DNA of 64,000 nucleotides from Nakamurella endophytica. Lineage in GTDB: Bacteria; Actinomycetota; Actinomycetes; Mycobacteriales; Nakamurellaceae. The notes beneath the pieces are model-generated. The model searched no databases. It had not been told where the DNA came from and saw only the letters and a program-made list of their open reading frames with translations. The stretch covers positions 304,874 through 368,873 of the forward strand of contig NZ_BMNA01000002.1 of NCBI RefSeq assembly GCF_014646215.1, in the 5' to 3' direction. This document shows, in pieces, positions 23,943-31,370 of this stretch. A program made the translations under genes and the position numbers. Numbering within the stretch: position 1 is the stretch's first letter; every line of letters starts with the position of its first letter.

Positions 23943-25223
23943 TCATCCGGCCGGCGCTGCCCGGGCGTCGCCGTCCCGCTCGACCGGGTCCGCCGACCGG
24001 TCCCCGTGCGACACGTGGCGCAGCTGCCGCCAGATCAGCACGACGAAGACCGCGGACCCGCCGAAGGCGAACCAGAACGGCGCCGTCACCCCCCAGTGCT
24101 CGGCCAGCGGGCCGCCCAGGCTGGACCCGACGACGAGGCCGCCGTACGTGCCGACCATGTTGACGCTGCCGATGCGGCCCTGCAGCCGGCCGGGGACGGC
24201 CCGCTGCCGGACGGTGACCGACGTAGTGCCCCAGACGAAGGCGTGGGCGCCGAAGACGAAGAACACCGGCAACGCCACCCAGGCGGTGGTGGTCAGGGCC
24301 AGCAGCAGGTGCGTGCAGGTCTCGACGATCAGCCCGACACGCAGGAGGTCGCCGAGCGACACCCGCCGGGTCAGCCAGCCGTAGCAGACGGTGCCGACCA
24401 GGCCGCCGACGGCGCCGACCGTGGTGATCAGCCCGAACCCCACGGCGCCCAGGCGCAGCCGTTCGGTCGCGTACAGCACGAGCACCGACCAGGCCGCCCC
24501 GAACGTGACGTTGAAGATCGCGATGGTGACCACCAGGGTGCGGACGGCCGGGTGGCGGACCGCCCAGCGCACGCCCTCGGCGATGTCGTGATGCAGCTTC
24601 GTCGGCGGGCCGCCGCCGGGGCCGTGGCGCGGCAGGCGGATCCTGGCCACCAGTCCGACGGCCAGTGCGACCAGCGCGGCCTGCGTGCCGAACGGCCATG
24701 CCGCCCCGGCCGCGAACAGCGCCGCGCCCAGCGGTGGCCCGGCCAGTTGGTTCACCGTCACGAACCCGGTCTGCAGCCGGAAGTTCGCGACGGCCAGGTC
24801 CTCCCGCCGCACCAGCATGGGGAGCAGGGTCTGCGTGGTGGTGTCCGCGAACACCTCGGCGGTGGCCAGGACGAAGAGGAACGCCAGCACCACCGCGACC
24901 GTCGCCTGCCCGAGGAGCACCACCACGGTCAGCCCGGCGAGCACCGCGGTCCGGCACAGGTCGACCGTGACGACGATGCGCCGCCGGTCCCAGCGGTCGG
25001 CCAGCGCACCGGCCACGGCGGCGAAGAGCAGCGGCGGCAACCACTGCAGGGTCGCCGCGGACGCCACCAGCACGGCGTTGTCCGTCAGGGACCGCACCAG
25101 CAGCGGCCCGGCGGCCAGCGCGATCCCGTCCCCGAGGTTCGACACCCACGACGACGGCAGCAGCCACCGGAAACCGGGGCCGAGCCGGGACGGCGTCACC
25201 AGCTCGAGCAGGCGGCCCCCCAC
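23943..25223 (-). CDS. MFS transporter (MefA/EntS-like efflux type)
   Basis: 426 residues with about 12 helices. It starts with F-R-W-L-L-P-S-S-W-V-S-N-L-G-D-G-I, typical of the macrolide-efflux/enterobactin-exporter (MFS_3) group, and carries A-D-R-W-D-R-R-R-I-V between helices 2 and 3. GTG at 25223 is chosen because similarity starts there and TACGCT sits 6 bases upstream, the spacing of a leaderless promoter; the longer frame to 25649 has no family support. Substrate unknown. Confidence 0.87.
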   Translation of the reverse strand: MGGRLLELVTPSRLGPGFRWLLPSSWVSNLGDGIALAAGPLLVRSLTDNAVLVASAATLQWLPPLLFAAVAGALADRWDRRRIVVTVDLCRTAVLAGLTVVVLLGQATVAVVLAFLFVLATAEVFADTTTQTLLPMLVRREDLAVANFRLQTGFVTVNQLAGPPLGAALFAAGAAWPFGTQAALVALAVGLVARIRLPRHGPGGGPPTKLHHDIAEGVRWAVRHPAVRTLVVTIAIFNVTFGAAWSVLVLYATERLRLGAVGFGLITTVGAVGGLVGTVCYGWLTRRVSLGDLLRVGLIVETCTHLLLALTTTAWVALPVFFVFGAHAFVWGTTSVTVRQRAVPGRLQGRIGSVNMVGTYGGLVVGSSLGGPLAEHWGVTAPFWFAFGGSAVFVVLIWRQLRHVSHGDRSADPVERDGDARAAPAG

Positions 25224-25406
25224 CGGCCGAGCGTAGAGGCGGCGGCGGGCAGCGCAGGACGGACACCCGGCAGGCGCGACCGGGTCCCCGACCGGCACCG
25301 CTCCCGCCTGGCCGGCGCCCCTGTCAACGGTGCCCCGTCCCGGCGCCCGCGGTCGCACCGTCGAGCTGCGGGCGATCCCGGAATGGTTGCGCAAAGTACT
25401 CACGCG

Positions 25407-25429
25407 AGCACGCAGTGTGCTGTTACTCT
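25407..25429 (+). promoter_or_regulatory. Inverted repeat and -10-like box upstream of fumC
   Basis: AGCAC (25407-25411) and GTGCT (25417-25421) pair around a 5-base centre, directly followed by TACTCT (25424-25429), a plausible -10. If this is the promoter, fumC has a leader of about 200 bases in which I see no known riboswitch fold. Confidence 0.35.
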
Positions 25430-25639
25430 CGCCTGGTCGGCGCGCCCCGCACGGACGCTCCGCGGTACTGCCCGTGGTCCCACCGCCGGTCCCGCCGGCG
25501 CGCTCCTCCCGCCACCTCGATCGGCAGCGACACCCGCACCCCGCACGTCCGTCCCCACCGCCCGATACCCACCGGAGCGAGCCAGACCGGTCCCGGGCGC
25601 CCCCACCGCAGCGACCAGACAGCGAAAGGCCCTCCACCG

Positions 25640-27127
25640 ATGACCGCACAGATCGACCACGCCGCCGCGCCTGAGGCCGCCGAGGCGCCGCCCACGCTGC
25701 GTGACGTGCCGATCGGACTCGACGCCACCGGCACCCGGTCGGAGTTCGACAGCATGGGCACCGTCGACGTCCCGGCCGACCGCTACTGGGGAGCGCAGAC
25801 CCAGCGGTCCCTGGTGCACTTCTCCATCGGCGGCGACCACATGCCCAAGGAGGTCTACCAGGCCTACGGGTACGTCAAGAAGGCCGCCGCAATCGTCAAC
25901 AACGCCGCAGGCCGGCTTCCCGAGTGGAAGGCCAAGGCGATCATCCAGGCGGCCGAGGAGACCATCGCCGGCCAGCTCGACGACGACTACCCGCTCTTCG
26001 TCTGGCAAACCGGCTCCGGGACGCAGAGCAACATGAACGTCAACGAGGTCATCTCCAACCGTGCCATCCAGTTGCTGGGCGGCACGCTCGGCACGCAGCA
26101 CCCGGTCGGCCCGAACGACGACGTCAACATGGGCCAGTCCAGCAACGACACCTTCCCCACCGCCATGCACATCGCGGCCATCACCGAGATCGACTCCCGG
26201 CTGCTGCCGCGGGTGACCGCGCTCGCGGACGAGCTCGAGCGCAAGGCGACGCAGTGGATGGACGTCGTCAAGATCGGCCGCACCCACCTCGAGGACGCCG
26301 TCCCGCTGACCGTCGGCCAGGAGTGGTCCGGCTGGGCCGCGCAGATCCGCGCCTGCATCGACGAGATCGAGCACAGCCGTGAGGGTCTGCTCGAGCTGGC
26401 GGCCGGCGGCACCGCCGTGGGCACCGGCCTGAACGCTCCGGAGGGCTTCAGCGAGGACATCGCACTCACCATCGCCGAGCTCACCGGCAAGAGGTTCCGG
26501 ACGGCCCCGAACAAGTTCATGGCGCAGGGCTCCCTGGACGCCATGGTCCGGGCCAGCGCGGCGCTGCGCGGGCTCGCGGTCGCGCTGATGAAGGTGGCCA
26601 ACGACATGCGGTGGCTCGCGTCGGGTCCGCGCACCGGCTTCGCCGAACTCCTGCTGCCGCAGAACGAGCCGGGCTCCTCGATCATGCCGGGCAAGGTCAA
26701 CCCGACCCAGTGCGAGGCCATGGTGATGATCAGCATCCAGGTGCTCGGCGACGACGCCGCGATCGCCTTCTCCGGATCGCAGGGCAATTTCGAGCTGAAC
26801 GCCATGCGGCCGGTGATCATCAACAACTTCCTCCACTCGGCCCGGATCCTCGGCGACGGCATCGAGAAGTTCGTGAAGTACTCGGTGTCCGGCACGGAGC
26901 TGAACCGCAAGAAGATCGACAGCTACGTCGGCGAGAGCCTGATGCTGGTGACCGCTCTCAGCCCGGTGATCGGCTACCAGAACGCCGCGCACATCGCCGA
27001 GAACGCGCTGGCCGACGACCAGACGCTCAAGGAGGCGGCGCTGGCGTCCGGTCACGTCACCGAGGAGCAGTTCGACTCGATCGTCGTGCCGGCGAACCTC
27101 GTCGGTCACGGCGTCCAAGGCGCCTGA
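25640..27127 (+). CDS. fumC: Fumarate hydratase, class II
   Basis: 495 residues, a cytosolic iron-independent fumarase of the TCA cycle (fumarate to L-malate). It has the N-terminal D-S-M-G-T-V-D-V-P-A-D-R-Y-W-G-A-Q-T-Q-R-S block, Q-T-G-S-G-T-Q-S-N-M-N-V-N-E-V, Q-S-S-N-D-T-F-P-T and the superfamily signature G-S-S-I-M-P-G-K-V-N-P near residue 350. About 35 extra residues precede the usual start. ATG at 25640 follows a weak GAAAGG site. Its stop overlaps the thrE start (TGATG), an unusual translational link for a central-metabolism gene. Confidence 0.95.
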   Translation: MTAQIDHAAAPEAAEAPPTLRDVPIGLDATGTRSEFDSMGTVDVPADRYWGAQTQRSLVHFSIGGDHMPKEVYQAYGYVKKAAAIVNNAAGRLPEWKAKAIIQAAEETIAGQLDDDYPLFVWQTGSGTQSNMNVNEVISNRAIQLLGGTLGTQHPVGPNDDVNMGQSSNDTFPTAMHIAAITEIDSRLLPRVTALADELERKATQWMDVVKIGRTHLEDAVPLTVGQEWSGWAAQIRACIDEIEHSREGLLELAAGGTAVGTGLNAPEGFSEDIALTIAELTGKRFRTAPNKFMAQGSLDAMVRASAALRGLAVALMKVANDMRWLASGPRTGFAELLLPQNEPGSSIMPGKVNPTQCEAMVMISIQVLGDDAAIAFSGSQGNFELNAMRPVIINNFLHSARILGDGIEKFVKYSVSGTELNRKKIDSYVGESLMLVTALSPVIGYQNAAHIAENALADDQTLKEAALASGHVTEEQFDSIVVPANLVGHGVQGA

Positions 27128-28497
27128 TGCCCGGCGGTCGCGCCGGCACGCCGACCGGCGTGCCGGCGGCCGCCGCGCCGACCACCGCGCCGACCACCCG
27201 GGCGACCACCGCGACGACCACCGCGCCGACCACCCCGGCGACCACGGACGCGGAGGCCGATCTGGTCGCCGCGGCCGTGGCGGGCCTGTACGCCAACGGG
27301 GCCGGATCCGACCGCGTCGTCGACCGTGCCGGACAGCTGGCGCGGTCGGCCGGAGGACGCGTCGCGGTCACCCTGGGCTGGACGGAGTCGTCGCTCCGCT
27401 ACACCGACCGGGCGGGGCGGTCGGTGGACCGCAGCTTCTCCGCGCCGCCGACGGCGATCGGGATGAACCGGGTGATGGCTGTCGACGACGCGGTCAACCG
27501 GTTCGCCGCCGGGCGGCTGTCCCTGCCGCAGGCCCGCGCCGCCGTGGATACCGCGCGGGCGCTGCCGCCGGCGAACGTCTGGCTCTTCGCGGCCGCCTGC
27601 GCGGTCGGTGCCGCCTGCCTGGCCGTGATCTTCGGCGTGGACCACTGGGAGGCCGTCGCCCTGATCGCGGTGGCGGCCGGGGGCGGGGCGTTCCTGCGCC
27701 GCGCGGTCGCGCGGTTCGGCGGATCCAACTTCTGGCAGGCCGGCCTCGCCGCGCTGCTGGCCGGGCTGATCGGCGCGCTGGCGGTCGACGCGGACCTCAG
27801 TTCGCCGCTGCGCCTGGCGGCGGTCTGCCCGTGCATGGTGCTGGTGCCCGGACCGCACCTGCTCAACGGCTCGTTCGACCTGGCCGGCATCCGGATACCG
27901 CTGGGCATCGCGCGACTCGCGTTCGCCACCATCACCCTGCTGGCCATCGGCGCGGGGCTCGTCGTCGGACTGACCGCCGGCGGGGCGGACCTCGTGCTGG
28001 ACCCGGCGGGCCGCGACGTGCCGCTGTGGCTCGACGCGGCCGCCGCCGGCGTGGTGGCCGTCTGCTACGGCGTCTTCTACTCGGCGCCGCTGCGGATCCT
28101 GGTGTGGCCGCTGGTCGTGGGCGCTGCGGTGCACGCCCTGCGCTGGGTCGCGATCGAGCACTGGCACCTCGAGTCCTACCTCGCCGCCGGTCTGGCCTGC
28201 CTGGTCGCCGGCCTGGTGCTGCTGCCGGTGTGCCGGCGGTTCCAGGTCCCTTTCTCCGCCGTCGGTTTCGCGTCCGTGGTGTCACTGATGCCCGGCCTGC
28301 TGGTCTTCCGGACGGTGGCGGGCCTGGCCATGCTGCAGGACGCGTCGGGTCAGCGGGCCCAGCAGCTGGTGCAGGGTGTGATGAACGACTCCACCGTGGC
28401 GCTGCTGACCGTCGCCGCCATGGCCATCGGTTTCATCCTGGCCGTCGCCGTCGACCGGGTGGCGTGGCACGCCACCGGCCCGGGGCCGACGCGATGA
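27127..28497 (+). CDS. thrE: ThrE-family threonine/serine exporter-like membrane protein
   Basis: 456 residues. After a low-complexity Thr/Ala/Pro N-terminus of about 40 residues come the soluble ThrE domain (A-A-V-A-G-L-Y-A-N-G-A-G-S-D-R-V and A-I-G-M-N-R-V near residue 110) and about ten membrane helices. The two halves that are separate proteins in many bacteria (YjjP and YjjB) are fused, as in Corynebacterium ThrE. The start overlaps the fumC stop and its stop overlaps the next gene (ATGA), so three genes are read from one mRNA. Confidence 0.87.
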   Translation: MPGGRAGTPTGVPAAAAPTTAPTTRATTATTTAPTTPATTDAEADLVAAAVAGLYANGAGSDRVVDRAGQLARSAGGRVAVTLGWTESSLRYTDRAGRSVDRSFSAPPTAIGMNRVMAVDDAVNRFAAGRLSLPQARAAVDTARALPPANVWLFAAACAVGAACLAVIFGVDHWEAVALIAVAAGGGAFLRRAVARFGGSNFWQAGLAALLAGLIGALAVDADLSSPLRLAAVCPCMVLVPGPHLLNGSFDLAGIRIPLGIARLAFATITLLAIGAGLVVGLTAGGADLVLDPAGRDVPLWLDAAAAGVVAVCYGVFYSAPLRILVWPLVVGAAVHALRWVAIEHWHLESYLAAGLACLVAGLVLLPVCRRFQVPFSAVGFASVVSLMPGLLVFRTVAGLAMLQDASGQRAQQLVQGVMNDSTVALLTVAAMAIGFILAVAVDRVAWHATGPGPTR

Positions 28498-29246
28498 GCG
28501 GCGAGAGCTCCGTCGCCGCACCGGGTCCCTGGCTCGCTCGGCTGCCGCTGCTGCTGAGCATCGTCGCGGGGTTGACCGACGTCACGACGTTCGTCCTGCT
28601 GGGCGGCGTCTTCAGCGCCCACATCACCGGCAACCTCGTCGTGCTGGCGGCCGACCTGGCGACCGGCCGACCCGTGGGCGCCACCACGGTGCTGGCGGTC
28701 CCGTTCTTCGTGGCGATCGCCGCGGTCGTCACCGCGCTGGCGGCCCGGTCGGCGCGGCCGCCGAGCTGGTGGGTCACCCCGCTGCTGGCGGCCCAGTGCG
28801 TGTTCCTCGCCGCGGCCGGGACGGTGTCGACGGTGTTCGACGCGTCGGCGTCGCCGCACGGCGCGGCCGCGATCGTCACCGGGCTGCTGGCCGTCGCGGC
28901 GATGGCCGTGCAGAACGCGCTGCTGCACGTGGCGTTCACCGCGTCGCCGTCCACGGCCGTGATGACCGGCAACGTCGTCGAGGCCACCGTGTCCGGCATC
29001 CGGGTGCTGGTCGGCCGGCCCGGGCAGGCGTCCGCGGACCGGGCGGCCTGGCGGCGGACCTGGCCGCTGATCGCGGGTTTCCTCGCCGGCTGCCTGGCCG
29101 GGGCGGCCGCGTGCTGGGCAATGCACGACCCCGGCTGGGTGCTGCCGGTGGCGGCCGCGCTCGCCGTCGCGGTGGCCTTCGCGGTGGGGTCCGACCGGCA
29201 GCGGCCGGCGGTCGGCGACCGGCGGGCGGCGTCGTCGGTGGGCTGA
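28494..29246 (+). CDS. DUF1275 (YoaK-like) membrane protein
   Basis: 250 residues, about six hydrophobic helices. It carries the family's G-L-T-D-V-T-T-F-V-L-L-G-G-V-F-S-A-H-I-T-G-N block and the internal echo T-A-V-M-T-G-N-V-V-E. The function of DUF1275 proteins is not established. It overlaps thrE by 4 bases, suggesting a shared role in small-molecule export. Confidence 0.88.
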   Translation: MSGESSVAAPGPWLARLPLLLSIVAGLTDVTTFVLLGGVFSAHITGNLVVLAADLATGRPVGATTVLAVPFFVAIAAVVTALAARSARPPSWWVTPLLAAQCVFLAAAGTVSTVFDASASPHGAAAIVTGLLAVAAMAVQNALLHVAFTASPSTAVMTGNVVEATVSGIRVLVGRPGQASADRAAWRRTWPLIAGFLAGCLAGAAACWAMHDPGWVLPVAAALAVAVAFAVGSDRQRPAVGDRRAASSVG

Positions 29247-29280
29247 GCCGCCGCTCGGAGTCGGGGCGGACCGCCCGGGA

Positions 29281-30054
29281 TCAGCCGCGCTGCTCGAGGA
29301 CGGCCAGGTCCCGCTCGGCGTACAGGCGGTGCTCCCACTCCTCGTTCAGCACCACCAGCAGGCACTCGCGCACCGGGAACGTCGCCCCCTCCTCGGGCCA
29401 GCCCGGCCCCTGCAGCGGCTCGGTGCGCTCGTCCAGACGCTCGTCCGTCAGGTCCTCGAGAACCCGGCCGACCAGGCCGGCGGCGTCCTGCCGGAGGGCG
29501 AGCGCCTCGTCCAGCGACGGGCGGGCGTCCCGGTCGGTGGGCAGCCCGGGCCGCGGCCGCCGCTGGTCCCACGGCAGGGAGAGCGGGTGCCACGGCGCCG
29601 GATCGCCGAGCAGGCAGCGGCCCACCCACGACTGCGTCGCGAAGGCCAGGTGCCGCACCGTCTGGATGAACGACCACTCGCCCTCCACCGACTCGTGCAG
29701 CGCCTCCGGCGGCAACCGGCGGGCCCGGTCGACGGTGGCCGCCCACAGCTCGGTGTTCCTCGCCCAGGCGGCGCGGAACCCGTCCGCGGTGGTCGGCCGG
29801 AAGAGCACCCGGTCGGGCTGCCGCCGGTCGAGTTCCGCCTGGACCAGCGGCGCCACGTCGACACCGTTGATCACCAGGCGCTCGACGTCGCCGTCGATGG
29901 TGGTGTCGCTGATCTCGACGCCCCGCAGCACCAGCCCGCTCAGGCTGGCGTGCCGGAGCCGGACGCCGTCCAGCACCACCCAGTCCATCCTCGACCCGCT
30001 CAGGTCGACGCGCTCGATCGTGGATCCCGACAGGTCCCGCAGGTCGTCCGCCAT
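29281..30054 (-). CDS. Pentapeptide-repeat/DinB fusion protein
   Basis: 257 residues. Residues 5-70 read as pentapeptide repeats (D-L-S-G-S, T-I-E-R-V, D-L-S-G-S, V-L-D-G-V, S-L-S-G-L and so on). The rest is a DinB-like four-helix bundle with S-F-I-Q-T-V-R-H-L-A-F and W-E-H-R-L-Y-A supplying two of the usual metal-binding His. DinB-like proteins are thiol-dependent transferases (mycothiol or bacillithiol) of mostly unknown substrate. ATG at 30054 sits 7 bases after TACCCT, consistent with a leaderless mRNA. Confidence 0.82.
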   Translation of the reverse strand: MADDLRDLSGSTIERVDLSGSRMDWVVLDGVRLRHASLSGLVLRGVEISDTTIDGDVERLVINGVDVAPLVQAELDRRQPDRVLFRPTTADGFRAAWARNTELWAATVDRARRLPPEALHESVEGEWSFIQTVRHLAFATQSWVGRCLLGDPAPWHPLSLPWDQRRPRPGLPTDRDARPSLDEALALRQDAAGLVGRVLEDLTDERLDERTEPLQGPGWPEEGATFPVRECLLVVLNEEWEHRLYAERDLAVLEQRG

Positions 30055-30138
30055 GCCGGTGAGGGTAGAGCCGGCTGCGGACGGAATCTGTCCGGATTCG
30101 CCTGGACCGTTGCGGTCACGTCCGTCGGCGGCGCGTCG

Positions 30139-30606
30139 TCAGCCCGCTCCGTCCGCGTCCGCCGGCGGGCCGTCCCAGGACCACCTCGGGATGGGGAGCC
30201 CGTCCGGGACGTCGTCGGCGGACCGCGGGTAGCGGGCCATCGCGCCGGTGGTCCGGTCCGCGAACCAGCGGTGCAGGGCGCTGCCCAGCCGCCCGGTCGG
30301 CGGGATCCCGACGTCCGCGAGCGCCTGGTCGAAGCACCGGATGGCCCGCCGGTCCATGTCCTCGTGCGCACCGTTGCCGCTGTGCAGCCGGACCACCGAG
30401 CTCTCGTCGCCGTACCGGGACGAGTACGCCGCCGGCCCGCCGAGCGCTTCCGCCCAGTACGCAGCCAGTCGCTCGGTGTGGTCGGCACGGAAGCCGTGGC
30501 CGAAGGCGTGGGCCACCACGGCGTCCGCCATCACCCTGACGTGCCAGGCCGCGGCGAGCCGGCGCAGCCCGTCCAGGCCGCCGGCCGCCTCGTACACCGT
30601 CTGCAC
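30139..30606 (-). CDS. Truncated-hemoglobin-like globin (group II type)
   Basis: 155 residues. It starts V-Q-T-V-Y-E-A-A-G-G-L-D-G-L-R-R-L-A-A-A-W-H and has A-H-A-F-G-H-G-F then H-T-E-R-L-A-A-Y-W-A-E-A-L-G-G-P, the layout of actinobacterial GlbO-like globins, with a His available as heme ligand. Such globins bind oxygen or protect against NO and peroxide. It has a C-terminal extension of about 30 residues rich in Pro/Asp. GTG at 30606 follows CACGCT by 6 bases (possibly leaderless); a TTG 18 bases upstream is less likely. Confidence 0.8.
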   Translation of the reverse strand: MQTVYEAAGGLDGLRRLAAAWHVRVMADAVVAHAFGHGFRADHTERLAAYWAEALGGPAAYSSRYGDESSVVRLHSGNGAHEDMDRRAIRCFDQALADVGIPPTGRLGSALHRWFADRTTGAMARYPRSADDVPDGLPIPRWSWDGPPADADGAG

Positions 30607-30689
30607 GCCGCGAGCGTGGCACAACGGCGGGGCACGGGGGAACCGTCTCCATGCTGCGGCGGGTCGACGCCTCGGCTACGGTCGCCGGC

Positions 30690-31073
30690 GTGGACCTGTT
30701 CGCCGGGCTGCCGGTGGCCGACCGGTCCCGCGCCGTCCGGTGGTACGAGCGATTCCTCGGCGCCCCGCCCGCCTTCTTCCCCAACGACACCGAAGCCGTC
30801 TTCCAGGTCGTCGAGCACGGCTACCTGTACGTCGAAGTGCGGCCGGAGCGCGCCGGCCAGGGGTTCGTCACCGTGTTCGTCGACGACCTGCGGACCTGGC
30901 TGCGCGACGTCGCCGCCCGCGGCTTGGCGCCGGTGCATGAGGAGCGGTACGACGGCGTCCGCAAGGTGCTGTTCCGCGACCCGGACGGCAACGAGGTGGG
31001 CGTCGGCGGCCTCGACCAGGACGGTCCCGACGGCACCGTCCGCACCGGCGGCGCCCACCGCACCCAGCCGTAG
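30690..31073 (+). CDS. VOC-family protein
   Basis: 127 residues with V-D-L-F-A-G-L-P-V, A-V-R-W-Y-E-R-F-L-G and F-R-D-P-D-G-N-E-V, the standard pattern of single-domain VOC proteins (glyoxalase or antibiotic-binding type). GTG at 30690 is preferred: TACGGT lies 7 bases upstream and the fold begins here. The in-frame ATG at 30651 would add 13 residues. No co-transcribed partner. Confidence 0.82.
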   Translation: MDLFAGLPVADRSRAVRWYERFLGAPPAFFPNDTEAVFQVVEHGYLYVEVRPERAGQGFVTVFVDDLRTWLRDVAARGLAPVHEERYDGVRKVLFRDPDGNEVGVGGLDQDGPDGTVRTGGAHRTQP

Positions 31074-31370
31074 CCCCGCACCACCGGCCGGCCCGGCCGA
31101 CGGTGACCGCTGGTTCGGTCGCAAGGCCCGGCCGTCTCGCGGCTGGATCCGGGTGGACCACCGCCGGCGCCGTGCCGTCCGGCCGTACGGAGCGCGCAGA
31201 ATCCGTCACGCACTGTGACTGGCGGCGGCGAATGGTCGGTGTGCCGGATCGAGCGAGCGAACTCGCCCGATCGTGCTAGCCCGATGGCGCGGCGCGGATC
31301 AGAGTGTCCCCCGCCGGGGTGGCCCGGCCGGGTGTCGTACACCCGTCGGACCGATCGGTCAGGGGTAAAG
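31074..31370. other. Intergenic region upstream of the giant surface protein gene
   Basis: About 300 bases with no gene. It contains a short inverted repeat, GTCAC (31205-31209) and GTGAC (31215-31219), and AGGGGT as ribosome site just before 31371. I cannot point to a convincing promoter. Confidence 0.4.
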
